DNA of 64,000 nt from Eunapius fragilis (taxonomy: Eukaryota > Porifera > Demospongiae > Spongillida > Spongillidae). The stretch lies in assembly GCA_963681505.1 (NCBI GenBank), contig OY811973.1, positions 11,384,483 to 11,448,482 on the forward strand, read 5' to 3'. Made by a program: the position numbers and the translations under genes. A model generated the notes under the pieces. That model was not told the DNA's origin, searched no databases, and saw only the letters and a list, made by a program, of their open reading frames with translations. Below are positions 10,357 to 21,622 of the stretch, one piece after another; the first letter of the stretch is position 1, and each line of letters begins with the position of its first letter.

Positions 10357-13300
10357 ATGGTCAGTCGAAAGTGCCTAGTCGCAGGGGCGTGTAAGTTATG
10401 TGCACCGCACTATCTCCTCTGCACATGTTACTTATTAAGACACCCCTGCCTGTGTCATTTGCCTATCAGTGTGTTTACCGCCTGCGCGCCTTTTTAAAAT
10501 AAACATAATAATTCTCCTCTCTTTCCCGAAGTTTTGCTGTACTTGAGCGCCTGGTTCACCATCACCGTGTGGCAGTTTACTGAATCTTTTCAGACGTCCT
10601 ACCCTGTCGAAACGCAAGGCGTGCCCTCCCAGACAGAGCGCGCGTTGAAACCCGCCCCCTCAGCCGTACCGTCTTCTCTCGGAAGTAGCGTCCTGGGCAC
10701 CTCCAGCGGCCCTAACAACACGAGCGCTTCAAGTTTAGCAGCTGTGCACCCGTTGTCGCCCACGGCAACCCGCATTCCTCTGACGGTACCCCGTACTCCT
10801 CTGACGACGAACAAAATCCTGGACCTGGTGACGTCTCAGCATTTCGTCCAGCAGGGGATCAGGCTGAAATGGATAGGAGAGAGAATGACGAGGTAGGTGG
10901 GGTGAATGGGTGAGGGCTGAACATCAAGTGCTTAAAAGGTTGGGGGAGGGGGTGGGAGGGTGCGAGGGTGGGGGGGGGGGGGGGTTTAAACGTCAACATC
11001 CTGTTGTTCTTCCTTGTGTATCCTAAGGATAAGTAACTCTTACCACTGCTTACCACACTTTTTTTTTCTTCTTCTTTGCATGTGTATACTGTTCTCAGAC
11101 CCCATTTTGTGTAACCTTTACCCTCAAAGGTTAGCCCCATTGTGGCAGGAGACCCAGCGCAACCTCATGGCCAAAAGGCCCGATTTGTTTGCTGAACCTA
11201 AAAGGATTCTTCTCTTTCCTGGTCTGGTAGGTAGAACTTGATATTTATTTAGTGCTCATGCCTCATTCATCACTTTACACCACATCCTCACATTCACATA
11301 CCTTGTCCTTTTCCTCTGATGCCACCCTCCCTGATGCCACCCTCCCTGATACCACCCTCCCCCTCCTCTCTTCTCACTTCTGCCTAGGTCACAGAATACA
11401 GCGGTTACGACTTTGCTAACAATGCATATAAGGTGTGTGTGTATGTGCCTTCATTGAGGTGTGTCTTCATATCTTGCTCATGTCATGTGGGCTGTGGTCC
11501 TGCTCATGTCATGTAGGCTATGGTCCTGCTCATGTCATGTAGGTTATGGTCCTGCTCATGTCATGTAGGCTATGGTCCTGCTCATGTCATGTGGGCTGTG
11601 GTCCTGCTCATGTCATGTAGGCTATGGTCCTGCTCATGTCATGTAGGCTGTGGTCCTGGTCCTGCTCATGTCATGTAGGCTATGGTCCTGCTCATGTCAT
11701 GTAGGCTATGGTCCTGGTCATGTCATGTGGGCTATGGTCCTGCTTATGTCATGTGGGCTATGGTCCTGCTCATGTCATGTAGGCTGTGGTCCTGCTCATT
11801 TCATGTAGGCTATGGTCCTGCTCGTGTCATGTAGGCTGTGGTCCTGCTCATTTCATGTGGGCTGTGGTCCTACTCGTGTCATGTGGGCTATGGTCCTGCT
11901 CATGTCATGTGGGCTATGGTCCTGCTCATGTCATGTAGGCTATGGTCCTGCTCATGTCATATAGGCTATGGTCCTGCTCATGTCATGTGGGCTATGGTCC
12001 TGCTCATGTCATGTAGGTTATGGTCCTGCTCATGTCATGTAGGCTATGGTCCTGCTCATGTCATGTAGGCTATGGTCCTGGTCATGTCATGTGGGCTATG
12101 GTCCTGGTCATGTCATGTAGGCTATGGTCCTGCTCATGTCATGTAGGCTATGGTCCTGGTCATGTCATGTGGGCTATGGTCCTGCTCATGTCATGTGGGC
12201 TATGGTCCTACTCATGTCATGTAGGCTATGGTCTTGCTCATGTCATGTAGGCTGTGGTCCTGCTCATGTCATTGCACAGCCTACATGACATGAGCAGGAC
12301 CACAGCCCACATGACATGAACAAGATAGGCTATGGTCCTGGCTGGTCATGTAATGAGTGTAGTTAGCAATTACTTTTCCTTTCCATGCACTCATTACATT
12401 AGGGGGGTTTTCTTGGAGAGCTGATTCAGTGGAGTGATTTTATATCAGTGAGGAGTACTACCTTCATTACTGCCCCTGTGGTACTTCCTGTTGTGTTGCA
12501 TGTACCCCCCTCCCCCCCCCCCCCCCCCCCCCCTTTTTTTTTTTAGATCCTTCACGTGCTGGGTCATAAGGTATCCATCATGACAACAAGAGGTGACTTA
12601 TCCTCCAAGGCACCCCGGCATAGTGAGTCTATAAGGTGTGCAGTAATAAAAATTGATTGATATTTCCTACCCCCCACTCTCCCTCCTCTCCCCCCCCCCC
12701 CCCCCAAAAAAAAAGTAAAGGAATTGGATTTTGACTTGGTTTTCACAGACTATCTAGGACTTCGTGCCTTGACTGAATATAATTATTTTTCTTTCTACAA
12801 GGTCACTCATGTGGGCACTATGTGATGAATGCAATGTGATCGCTTCCCTCCCTCCCTCCTCTCCTTGTAGTGCAGAATACGAATATTGGATTCATTTGGA
12901 ACTGAACCCATATGTAAGTCCCTCTACCCCTTCTGTGTTCCCTCTCCTTCCCCCTCCTCCTCACTTTTGGGTAGTGGGAGGGTTAAAATTGTTACTTGCT
13001 TAAAGCACAGTTTTCGTAACAGAGGTATTGCTCCCCGTGATAATCAAGTTTTTTTTTTGACTTTATTATAGCCTTTCGTGATCTGAATGTTTTAATAAAG
13101 TATCAAAAACAAAAACAAAAACAAAAAAAAACTGTGAACACCATTTTTAAATTTACTCAGCTGTTTTAGCCCTAATCTAAACAACATGATGGTCACATAT
13201 CTGGGAGGGGGTGTTAATTTATTGAATATGATTCGTGGTGGAGTGTAGTTCTGCCTATTAGTTGTGCCTGTGGCAAACCTTTATTGGCTGCGTCAGTGAG

Positions 13301-16300
13301 TGAAATATGCCCTATAATTAGAGCACATCCGCTGAGAAATCAGCCCCTATCCAACATGGTGTACTCCTGTAGAGCAGTCCATACTGCCCCCTATCCAACA
13401 TGGTGTACTCCTGTAGAGCAGTCCATACTGCCCCCTATCCAACATGGTGTACTCCTGTAGAGCAGTCCATACTGCCCCCTATCCAACATGGTGTACTCCT
13501 GTAGAGCAGTCCATACTGCCCCCTATCCAACATGGTGTACTCCTGTAGAGCAGTCCATACTGCCCCCTATCCAACATGGTGTACTCCTGTAGAGCAGTCC
13601 ATACTGCCCCCTATCCAACATGGTGTACTCCTGTAGAGCAGTCCATACTGCCCCCTATCCAACATGGTGTACTCCTGTAGAGCAGTCCATACTGCCCCCT
13701 ATCCAACATGGTGTACTCCTGTAGAGCAGTCCATACTAATAGCTTTCTGATGAGATGTGAAAGGCAAACCTTGCAAGGAACCTGTCTCTCTGATTTTGTT
13801 ATTGTACTACATAGATGAGGTGATCGTCCCTCTGTATTGGTACCTATAGGTGAAGTAGGGCATTTGTACCTATGCTCCGTACATTTAATTACTTCCCTCC
13901 CCCCCTACCCTACTCCTCTCCCTCTCTCCCTACCTCCTCCTTGTCCCCTCCTCTTCCCCTCATTCCTGCCTAGTTAACATGCGTACCAAGGATTTCGTCT
14001 TCGATAAGTCAGCTATTGGCTTTACCAACTGGAACTTTGAGGTCAGCATTTATGTCAGTGCAAGCATTAACCCCTTCACCACTTGCATTAACCCCTTCAC
14101 CACTTGCATTAACCTGTCACTGTGACCAATTTACTTTACCCCTCTTCCCCATATCTTCTCCTACCCCACACAAGGACACGAGACAGTTCTGGACCCTCTT
14201 TCCTCACACACCCGACAATTCGTTTCTTGGTTTCATTGTAGAAAAAGGAATCTTAGACCCAGGAATTGAGAGAAAGAACCAAGCTGTGCTCTATGGGAAA
14301 GATAGTTAGTACATGTGTGGTGTGTGTATGTGTGTTAAGGAATGTTTAGTAGCCACACCAAGCATATGTAACACCCCTCCACACCCTATGTAACACCCCT
14401 CCACACCCTATGTAACACCCCTCCACACCCTGTGTAACACCCCTCCACACCCTATGTAACACCCCTCCACACCCTATGTAACACCCCCTCCACACCTTAT
14501 GTAACACCCCTCCACACCCTATGTAACACCCCTCCACACCCTATGTAACACCCCTCCACACCCTATGTAACACCCCTCCACACCCTATGTAACACCCCTC
14601 CACACCCTATGTAACACCCCTCCACACCTATGTAACACCCCTCCACACCCTATGTAACACCCCTCCACACCCTATGTAACACCCCTCCACACCCTATGTA
14701 ACACCCCTCCACACCCTATGTAACACCCCATCCACACCCTATGTAACACCCCATCCACACCCTATGTAACACCCCTCCACACCCTATGTAACACCCCTCC
14801 ACACCCTATGTAACACCCCTCCACACCCTATGTAACACCCCTCCACACCCTATGTAACACCCCTCCACACCCTATGTAACACCCCTCCACACCCTATGTA
14901 ACACCCCTCCACACCCTATGTAACACCCCTCCCACCCTATGTAACACCCCTCCACACCCTATGTAACACCCCTCCACACCCTATGTAACACCCCTCCCAT
15001 GAAAACCCTCTTCTCAGCTAATATGGGCACACAAACGTTTAAGGTGAATGTGCAATGTCATGTATGACGTCTGTGACCACACCCTCCTTATCATAGACGT
15101 CTACTAATTTATTTCTGAGGGGGGGGGGAGGGGATGAGTAATTAAGACAAAAACAGTGCCATGGGGAGGGTGTGGGGGTATGTGTGCCTGCTCCCGCGTA
15201 AAGCGCACAAGTGTTTGGCACACTAATATACTTATGCACGAAAAACTCGGAAGAAGAAGACTAAGATTAGCTCTATGAATATTGATTTGTGGGGTACGGC
15301 GGGGGGAGGGGGGGCACTCTATACCTCCAAGTACACGTGTGTATCGTAAGACCATCTACTGTGGTACATAAATGTACCTATCATGATGTGTAGACATTAT
15401 TACATGGAGTCATGTGGTGTCATTCCTTAGGGAGGAGTATTATTACGTGTAGTCATGTGGGGTCATTCCTTAGGGAGGTGGAGTCATGTGGGGTCATTCC
15501 TTAGGGAGGTGGAGTCATGTGGGGTCATTCCTTAGAGAGGAGGTGTTGCCATGTTCAATGGTCAATAATATTTACATGGTGTATTTCTTTTAGGTGACTA
15601 TATTATAGGCAAGGAGAACTTCGTCAGTGTGGTAGGGGAGATAGTTCAAATACATTCAACTTTTAAAGTGAGTTATGGTATAATGGAAATGGAAGGGTGT
15701 CATGATGGGCGTGGTGATGGGTGTCATGGTGGGTGTGGTGATGGGCGTGGTGATGGGTGTCATGGTGGGTGTGGTGAAGGGTGTCATGGTGGGTGTGGTG
15801 AAGGGTGAGAGCATCAGAGTGAGATGTTATGAACAAATGACGAGGGGTAATGGGGGAGGGGATGGGTAATGGGGGAGGGCTGGGTAATGGGGAGGGGAGG
15901 GGTAATGGGGAGGGGAGGGGTAATGGGGGAGGGCTGGGTAATGGGGGTGGGGATGGTAATGGGGTGGGGATGGTAATGGGGAGGGCTGGGTAATGGGGAG
16001 GGGAGGGGTAATGGGGGTGGGGATGGTAATGGGAGGGGTAATGTACGAGTGTGCTGAAATGTTTTCCCCCTTTATATCTCATCCCCAGACTGCTGCTTCT
16101 TCACCAGCTAATATAATCAACCATGGCCTCCTAACACAACCTGACCTGCACAAGTGTGTGATGACTAATCCCCTGTGTCCCCTACCTACCCCTCTGTCCC
16201 CTACGTACCCCTCTGTCCCCTACGCACCCCTCTGTCCCCTACGTACCCTCTGTCCCCTACGCACCCCTCTGTCCCCTACGTACCCCTCTGTCCCCTACGT

Positions 16301-18812
16301 ACCCCTCTGTCCCCTACGTACCCCTCTGTACCCTACATACCCCTCTGTCCCCTACGTACCCCTCTGTACCCTACATACCCCTCTGTCCCCTACGTACCCT
16401 TCTGATCCCTCTGTCCCCTACATACCCCTCTGTCCCCTACGTACCCCTCTGTCCCCTACGTACCCCTCTGTCCCCTACCTACCCCTCTGTCCCCTGTGTA
16501 CATGCACTCCTCCCCCCCTGTAGGTTATTGCAACAGTCCAAGATTTTCGTTGGACTGAGTTTTCCTTATGATGGTAAGCATGATGCTGGGGAAGTGATGG
16601 GGAGGAGATGTGGGAGAGGGATGGGGAGGAGATGTGCAGAGGGATGGGAGGAGATGTGGGAGAGGGATGGGGAGGAGGCAATTCGGAGGGAAATTTGTGG
16701 AGTAAATTTGTGTTAAGTGCGAGGGATGGTGGTGACTCTCCTCCTCCCCAGGCCCAGGACCTCTGGAAGCTCTTGCTAATGGCTGCTCCTTCATTCAGCC
16801 TGTCTTCAAGGAACGTGTTAGCAGTATAAACACAGTGAGTGACCAGAATGCGGGGTGGGGGTGGGGGAGGGAGGTGGTGGGTTGGTGGGGTGGGGGGAGG
16901 GGACCGGTGGTATGTAAGTGATGTGATGATTTTGCCTGTGCAATTGCTCCTGTAAACCCCCTGCATACCTCTATAAACCCCTGCATACCCCTGTAAACCC
17001 CTGCATACCCCTGTAAACCTTCGCATTCAATGCAAGGATTTACTGAGGTATGCAGGAAGGTCACAGGACCCCTGTTAACAGTATGCTTGTTACCCCTTCC
17101 CTCTCTCACACTTCTCCGTACAGCCATTCTTGCGCGGCAAGCCAACTGCAAGGGACCTGACCTCACAGATGCCATACCTCGAACAGTTTGTGGGCGAGCC
17201 ATATGTGGGTGTGGTCAAATAGGAGTGGCCCACTGGTACCCTGACTAATCTTTTTTTTTTTTTTTTTTTTTTTTTTCCAGGTGTACACTGTAGACATTTC
17301 AGACCCCACTGCTGTGAAGAGTGCTATCAATAAGATGTTACAACGTACAGAGTGGTCACCATACATCCCTTATGAGTTCTCCCAGGAAGTACGTTTGCGG
17401 GAGATGGAAGGGGGGGGGGGGTGGGGGGGGGGGGAGAGATTGGAAGAGTATACCTTTGTGTGTGCAGGAAGTGCTTTCCATTCTGTGTGTCCTCCAGAGT
17501 CCTCACCTTCCCATCCCCACTCCCCACCCAAACACTCCTTACCTTTTACCTTTACCATCCCCACTCCCTCCCATCCCATCTTCTCTCCTCCCAACTCCAC
17601 TACCTTCAACCATTGTTCCTCTCCTCCTCCTCCTCCTCCTCCTCCTCCTCCTCCTCCTCCTCTCCCTCATCCTCCTCCACCTCCTCCTCCCCTTCCCCAC
17701 AAGGGCATGATGGTGAAATTGAGTACCTATGTAAGGTACCAGAATTTCTGTGATGGCTATGACCTAGCCCTGGGCAAGCCTGCCACTGCAAGCAGTACCC
17801 TTTCGGGCCACAGTCCTGGTGAGGCATTGGACGGTGTCCTCACCAAGGAGACATGCTTCTGGTCCGAGTCTGGTACCAGCCACTGGTGGACTGTGGACCT
17901 GGGTACAGAGGTCACCATCACCAAGATACGAATAACCAACATGGTAGGTAGCTACAATGGAGGGCTGTCCTACCAACACCTCACTTCACACACACACAAA
18001 CACACACACACACACACACACATGCACATGCACACATGCACGCACACACACACCACACACACACACACACACACAGCCACACTGGGGCATAGCACAAGAG
18101 TGGACGACGTTCATCGACCCATTCAGTGTGTCCCTGCTGGACAGCAATGGACAGCAGGTGGCCAGCAGACTGTTCAAAAGTGCCAGAACCTTCTATGTGT
18201 GGAGGGACCTCGACCACAGGGCTAGATTTGTCAGGATTGATTCCTTGGATTACCAAGGTGCTAAGTGGGTGTGTAATGTGTGTAATAGTGGGGGAGGGGT
18301 GTTGGACTGCACCCACTGCATATGTGGAAGACACTGTTGCTATCCTGAATACTGCCATCTTTTTTTTTTTTGTTGTTGTTGTTTGTCTGCCCATTCCCCC
18401 CCCCCCCCCACTACCACCACCCTCACCACCCTCAATGTGCAAATCTCTTCTTGTACATAGTACCAATACAGGCATGACCATATAAAGTTATGCTACATGT
18501 ATAGTACCAATACAGGCATGACCATATAAGGGTATGCTACATGTACTGCACTAGCTGCTTTTTACTATCTCCCCTCTTCCCTCCCTCCCTCCCTCCCTCC
18601 CTCCTCCCTCCCCTCCCTCCCTCCCTCCCTCCATTCCCTCCCCATCCCTCTACCTCCTCCCTTTCTTCCTCCCTCAACTAACACCCATCTCCATCCTTTC
18701 TCTCGCCTTTGTAACTTCATGCTTCAGCTGCCAGGTATTTTGTGTTATGTTCAGTGGAGGTGTATGGCAAAGACAGTATAGTGATTCCCTGGCCAGGTAT
18801 GACCTCTCTTGT

Positions 18813-18900
<88 letters not shown>

Positions 18901-19204
18901 CTGTAATGCAGATGGGTAGTTTATCTCTTTTGTCGCCAACAGATCTGACCCTGCTTAAAGCTGTTGTCTCTAAGACTGGACAGTCGTGTAAAGAGGCCTG
19001 CATGGACCATACTATGGTAAGATCACCATCATCATGGCCCCCCCCTCCCCCCCTTGTGTGTTATGCCACGTGGACACACACCAACACACACACACATACA
19101 CACCCTTCAGGTTTGTGAGCCGTCTTACTGGCATGCCATCAACACCCAAGCCGTGTTGAAGAACCACTTCACATGTCTAGAAACATTACATTTGGAGGAC
19201 GTGT

Positions 19205-19252
<48 letters not shown>

Positions 19253-19607
19253 TGTGTCTATGTGTGTGAGAGAGAGGCCATATTGACCAACTACTCCTTA
19301 CTTCTATTTGTTCTTGATCATGGCGATGGACCTCGTCAGGTTTGAGCAGATATTCCCAGCGTACGCTGAGGACACAGACTACACACTCAACATCAGAAAG
19401 GGAAGCTGTGTGACTACGGCAGAAGCCATGCTTCTTTCCTGTGCAGGTATGTTCCGTTACTGTGTGCGTGTGTGCGTGTGTGTATGTGCCTGTGGGGAGG
19501 AAAGGGAGTGTGTCTACTCACAGTGCTAACTGCTGTGGATGCGTGTAGTTGTGATGTGATACTTGCATGCATCTTTTAAAACTTCTACCACATACACACA
19601 CACATAC

Positions 19608-19647
<40 letters not shown>

Positions 19648-19768
19648 CTGCCCTCCTCTCTCCTTCGTCCATTCCCTCGTGTCTCTAGGCCAGCATAATA
19701 AGTTTCAAAGACTGTGTCCCTGTAGGAGGTATACCAAAGGACAGGTGGCCTTGCCCCCTGAAGCATAG
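10357..19768 (+). CDS. MGAT5: Alpha-1,6-mannosylglycoprotein GlcNAc-transferase (GnT-V) with inserted F5/8C domain
   Basis: Golgi type II enzyme of family GT18. It adds beta-1,6-GlcNAc to the alpha-1,6 mannose arm of N-glycans. Exons read by hand: 10357-10390, 10532-10895, 11099-11226, 11388-11432, 12403-12447, 12547-12622, 12716-12801, 12871-12913, 13974-14041, 14175-14304, 15594-15667, 16089-16153, 16524-16573, 16752-16834, 17124-17204, 17281-17388, 17704-17943, 18077-18264, 18735-18796, 18943-19016, 19111-19202, 19340-19446, 19689-19768. From exon 3 on every phase matches, giving 640 residues. Exons 1-2 join in phase and encode a signal anchor (FLLYLSAWFTITVW) plus a Ser/Pro/Thr stem. Landmarks shared with human MGAT5: GELxQWSD, carrying the Glu I recall as the catalytic base; LDSFGTEP; FPHTPDNSFLGF; FVGLSFPYDGPGPLEAL; GKPTARDLTSQ; and a C-terminal CPCRRYTKGQVAL. 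Odd points: an F5/8C domain of about 150 aa sits between NFC and WPDLT, and the exon 2 to exon 3 phases disagree by one base. Confidence 0.9.
11477..12345 (+). repeat. 26-bp minisatellite in an MGAT5 intron
   Basis: More than 30 variant units of TATGGTCCTGCTCATGTCATG-TAGGC fill the intron between exons 11388-11432 and 12403-12447. Units differ mainly at TAGG/TGGG, TATG/TGTG and CTGCTC/CTGGTC. The final block (about 12274-12325) is in inverted orientation. ORFs translated from it are repeat artefacts. Confidence 0.95.
13344..13738 (+). repeat. 44-bp perfect minisatellite in an MGAT5 intron
   Basis: About nine copies of a 44-bp unit (CCCTATCCAACATGGTGTAC, then TCCTGTAGAGCAGTCCATAC and TGCC) follow each other without visible differences. 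Such homogeneity indicates recent expansion or conversion. There are no unique spacers between repeats, so this is not a CRISPR-like array. Confidence 0.95.
14357..15000 (+). repeat. 22-bp minisatellite in an MGAT5 intron
   Basis: Roughly 29 copies of CACCCTATGTAACACCCCTC-CA, with rare single-base and 1-2 base length variants, lie between exons 14175-14304 and 15594-15667. Confidence 0.95.
15378..16045 (+). repeat. Two purine-rich repeat blocks flanking an MGAT5 exon
   Basis: From 15378 to about 15545 there are four copies of a unit of about 31 bp with GGAGTCATGTGGGGTCATTCC. From about 15695 to 16045, after exon 15594-15667, G-rich units (GGTGTCATGGTGGGTGTGGT and variants of AATGGGGGAGGGGATGGGT) alternate. 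Both blocks are intronic apart from the exon between them. Confidence 0.85.
16182..16497 (+). repeat. 19-bp minisatellite in an MGAT5 intron
   Basis: About 16 copies of CCCCTCTGTCCCCTACGTA. Because 19 is not a multiple of 3, all frames stay open with a 19-residue period, which explains the spurious P/L/S/T/Y-rich ORFs. Confidence 0.95.
16955..17028 (+). repeat. Short tandem repeat of about 21 bp, 3-4 copies
   Basis: CCCCTGCATACCCCTGTAAA-like units lie in the intron before exon 17124-17204. Confidence 0.8.
17611..18076 (+). repeat. (TCC)n and (CA)n tracts flanking the F5/8C exon
   Basis: A CTC/TCC trinucleotide tract (about 17611-17690) ends 14 bases before the acceptor of exon 17704-17943. 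A CA tract (17985-18076) forms the acceptor of the next exon, whose AG at 18075-18076 directly follows ACACAC. Confidence 0.9.
17746..18796 (+). other. F5/8-type-C (discoidin-like) domain inside MGAT5
   Basis: Encoded by most of exon 17704-17943, all of 18077-18264 and 18735-18796. Family hallmarks visible in order: LALGKPATASST (start strand), GEALDG, CFWSESGTSHWWTVDLG (core W-x-DLG), ITKIRITN, then FYVWRDLDHRARFVRID and the closing FVLCSVEVYG. Domains of this class bind galactose- or fucose-type sugars, collagen or lipid. A carbohydrate-binding role next to a glycosyltransferase is plausible but inferred. Phases across the three exons are 0/0, 0/2 and 2/1, and the frame is unbroken. Confidence 0.85.
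18459..18545 (+). repeat. 44-bp direct repeat, two copies, in an MGAT5 intron
   Basis: TAGTACCAATACAGGCATGA and the following CCATATAA..GCTACATGTA occur twice in tandem with a few differences. A CCCT-rich tract (18577-18634) follows. Confidence 0.8.
18818..18898 (+). repeat. (AC)n microsatellite, about 40 units
   Basis: An uninterrupted AC tract between exons 18735-18796 and 18943-19016. Related GT/AC tracts lie at 19203-19253 and 19590-19646 in the next introns. Confidence 0.98.
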
Positions 19769-19961
19769 TCTTTATGTCTTTTTACTCTGTCTTGTTTATG
19801 TGCTAACAAGCATCACTTCATAATTGGGAAGTGGAATGGGCGGGGCATTGAGGGGTGAGAATTGGGTTGAGGAGAGGAAGGGGCGGGGCATCGAGGGGTG
19901 GAGAATTGGGTTGGAGTGGCATGTAGCCTCAGTGACTAAGTTGTGTCGTATTATTGAGAAT

Positions 19962-19998
<37 letters not shown>

Positions 19999-20416
19999 GT
20001 GTGTGTGTGTGTGTGTTGGGGGAGAGAAATTTTTAAATATAGTAACTCCTCCCTGTACTGTATACCGTAACTAGTAATGACTGAAATTCAAGACACAATA
20101 TAAAGCTTGAGCGTGGGGGGGGGGGGGAGGGGGGGGGGAGGGGGGGGGGCAGGGGCGTGTATTTATACTAACTAAATACATGGCTATCGTAGCGACCGCA
20201 GACATGTGTCCTCCCATCATGATTGCTATTTAGTACTTCGCGTGAATTCGCTCATCAATGTCACTTCCACTTGCTTGTAGCCGCTTCCGTCCGAGGAGGG
20301 TATCTTTGGCGATGGGACGGGCACCAGAACCCAGTTCAGGTGCTTATTGGGAATTGTATACAAACGCACTCGGCTCCATGTAGCTGCATACAAAACGCTG
20401 ACTGCACGTAGCTAGC
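19769..20416. other. Intergenic between MGAT5 and the deaminase-like gene
   Basis: This holds a doubled GGGCGGGGCATNGAGGGGTG repeat (19836-19905), a GT microsatellite (19962-20016), and a G tract of about 35 bases interrupted by A and followed by CAGGGGCGTGT (20117-20158). The last feature looks like the end of another poly-G element. No exon was recognised. The two genes converge here. Confidence 0.6.
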
Positions 20417-21166
20417 TCACAGGTCCGTGGAGTACTTTACCCTGATCACGCTGATACCACTGTCCATCAATCGCCTCTTGTTGCATTCGTTCTCCTCCTC
20501 GGACACCCTCTTCCACCGAACCGTATACGCGATCACGACCTTCTCTGGGGAGAGTGTCGAGGCCGGGTAGCTAGACAGGCTCCGTATGATGGCGGCCGTG
20601 CAGGAGGCGCACGGCTGTATCCAGGTGTAGAGGACGATGTGGGTGGGCGTGTAGCCTCCCTTGCGCTTGCACGAGCTCCACAGTGCCGGGAGGTGGCGAA
20701 GGAGGGAGGCCTCGCAGTGGTTCGCTTGGTCGGGGCGGGCGACCATGTAGTTTACGTGGCCCTGGTTCACAGTGGGGTAGAACGGCTGTTTGCGCTTGAC
20801 GAGCGGCTTTCGCGGGAGGAGGTCCACCCTGCTGATGTCGGAAAGCGTTTCCGCTTCCGGCAAGAAAAGGACGGCAAATTCGGAGTGGCCCTTGTCTCTC
20901 TGCCTGAAGAAACCGGGGATCACTGTCGACTGGACGAAACTCGTAAAATCCGACGATTCGCGGTCGTTATCATCAGCTACCGGCGGCGCCACCACCGCAA
21001 GGATCGCTTCGCTGGTCGCGACCGCCGACGATCCCGTTGTGGCGGAGAGGGTTCCCGCGAGTTTACCGCCGGTTTTGACGGCTGAGGCGGCTGTGGCGCG
21101 CCATCTGAGCAGCAGCGCTACGATGGTCCATGCCAGGTTCGCCGCAGTGGAAAACCACGCCGACAT
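20417..21166 (-). CDS. Putative zinc-dependent (AID/APOBEC-like) deaminase, single exon
   Basis: The frame is 249 aa from ATG at 21166 to TGA at 20417 with no introns. Residues 1-24 contain a hydrophobic stretch (LAWTIVALLL), either a signal peptide or a membrane anchor. An Ala/Ser/Thr-rich linker follows to about residue 65. The C-terminal half carries H150-C-E152 (an HxE motif), then after 32 residues P185-C-A-S-C189 (PCxxC), preceded by a strand ending LYTW and followed by VVIAYT and GISVIRV. HxE plus PCxxC with a W before PC is the zinc site of cytidine deaminase-fold enzymes, and the W-x-x-PC context is reminiscent of AID/APOBEC. The 32-residue spacing is longer than the classic APOBEC range. 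Substrate (nucleic acid or free nucleoside) cannot be told. Family assignment is inferred from motifs only. Confidence 0.65.
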   Translation of the reverse strand: MSAWFSTAANLAWTIVALLLRWRATAASAVKTGGKLAGTLSATTGSSAVATSEAILAVVAPPVADDNDRESSDFTSFVQSTVIPGFFRQRDKGHSEFAVLFLPEAETLSDISRVDLLPRKPLVKRKQPFYPTVNQGHVNYMVARPDQANHCEASLLRHLPALWSSCKRKGGYTPTHIVLYTWIQPCASCTAAIIRSLSSYPASTLSPEKVVIAYTVRWKRVSEEENECNKRRLMDSGISVIRVKYSTDL

Positions 21167-21622
21167 TGTGTTCGTTCTGCGGAGCGTCTACTTTACCTTG
21201 GCAGCATACCCAAACTGGGACCTTTGGTATGCGGCGTTACCATAGAAATGGGGGAGGGGGGCCTCTTATATACCGCATTGGAATGGTTATTCGGTTACTA
21301 ATAGTAAAACCGGCTCGTGGAATTTGCAGCAACTATTTATGTAGGGTGCATGTGCATTCCAATGTGTATATTGTCGGGACCGACACTACTATTGAAACAT
21401 AGCCGGGCTGCTCTAATATCTGTGGCCGGGCCAACTTCTATAGGCATGCATGCGGCAGTGTGTATGGCATAAAGCACCACTAAGCCGGCTACAAACCATG
21501 CATGAAAGGTTTGGATGTACCGCCATGCATGCTGAATTAATGACATGCATATAGATCAACGGAGTGGTGCAAGCCGCGCATAACACAATCAGCAAGCCTC
21601 GCCTATAGTGGGTATCACTGCA

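Noticed and set aside
11838..12250. ORFs of repeated MVLLMSC-type peptides
   Set aside because: They are translations of the 26-bp minisatellite in one of several open frames.
13344..13738. CRISPR-like regular repeats
   Set aside because: Repeats are contiguous with no unique spacers, and the context is an intron of an animal gene.
15663..17026. Several long ORFs rich in Pro, Ser and His
   Set aside because: They read through purine/pyrimidine tandem repeats within MGAT5 introns; the MGAT5 exons lie in other frames with matching phases.
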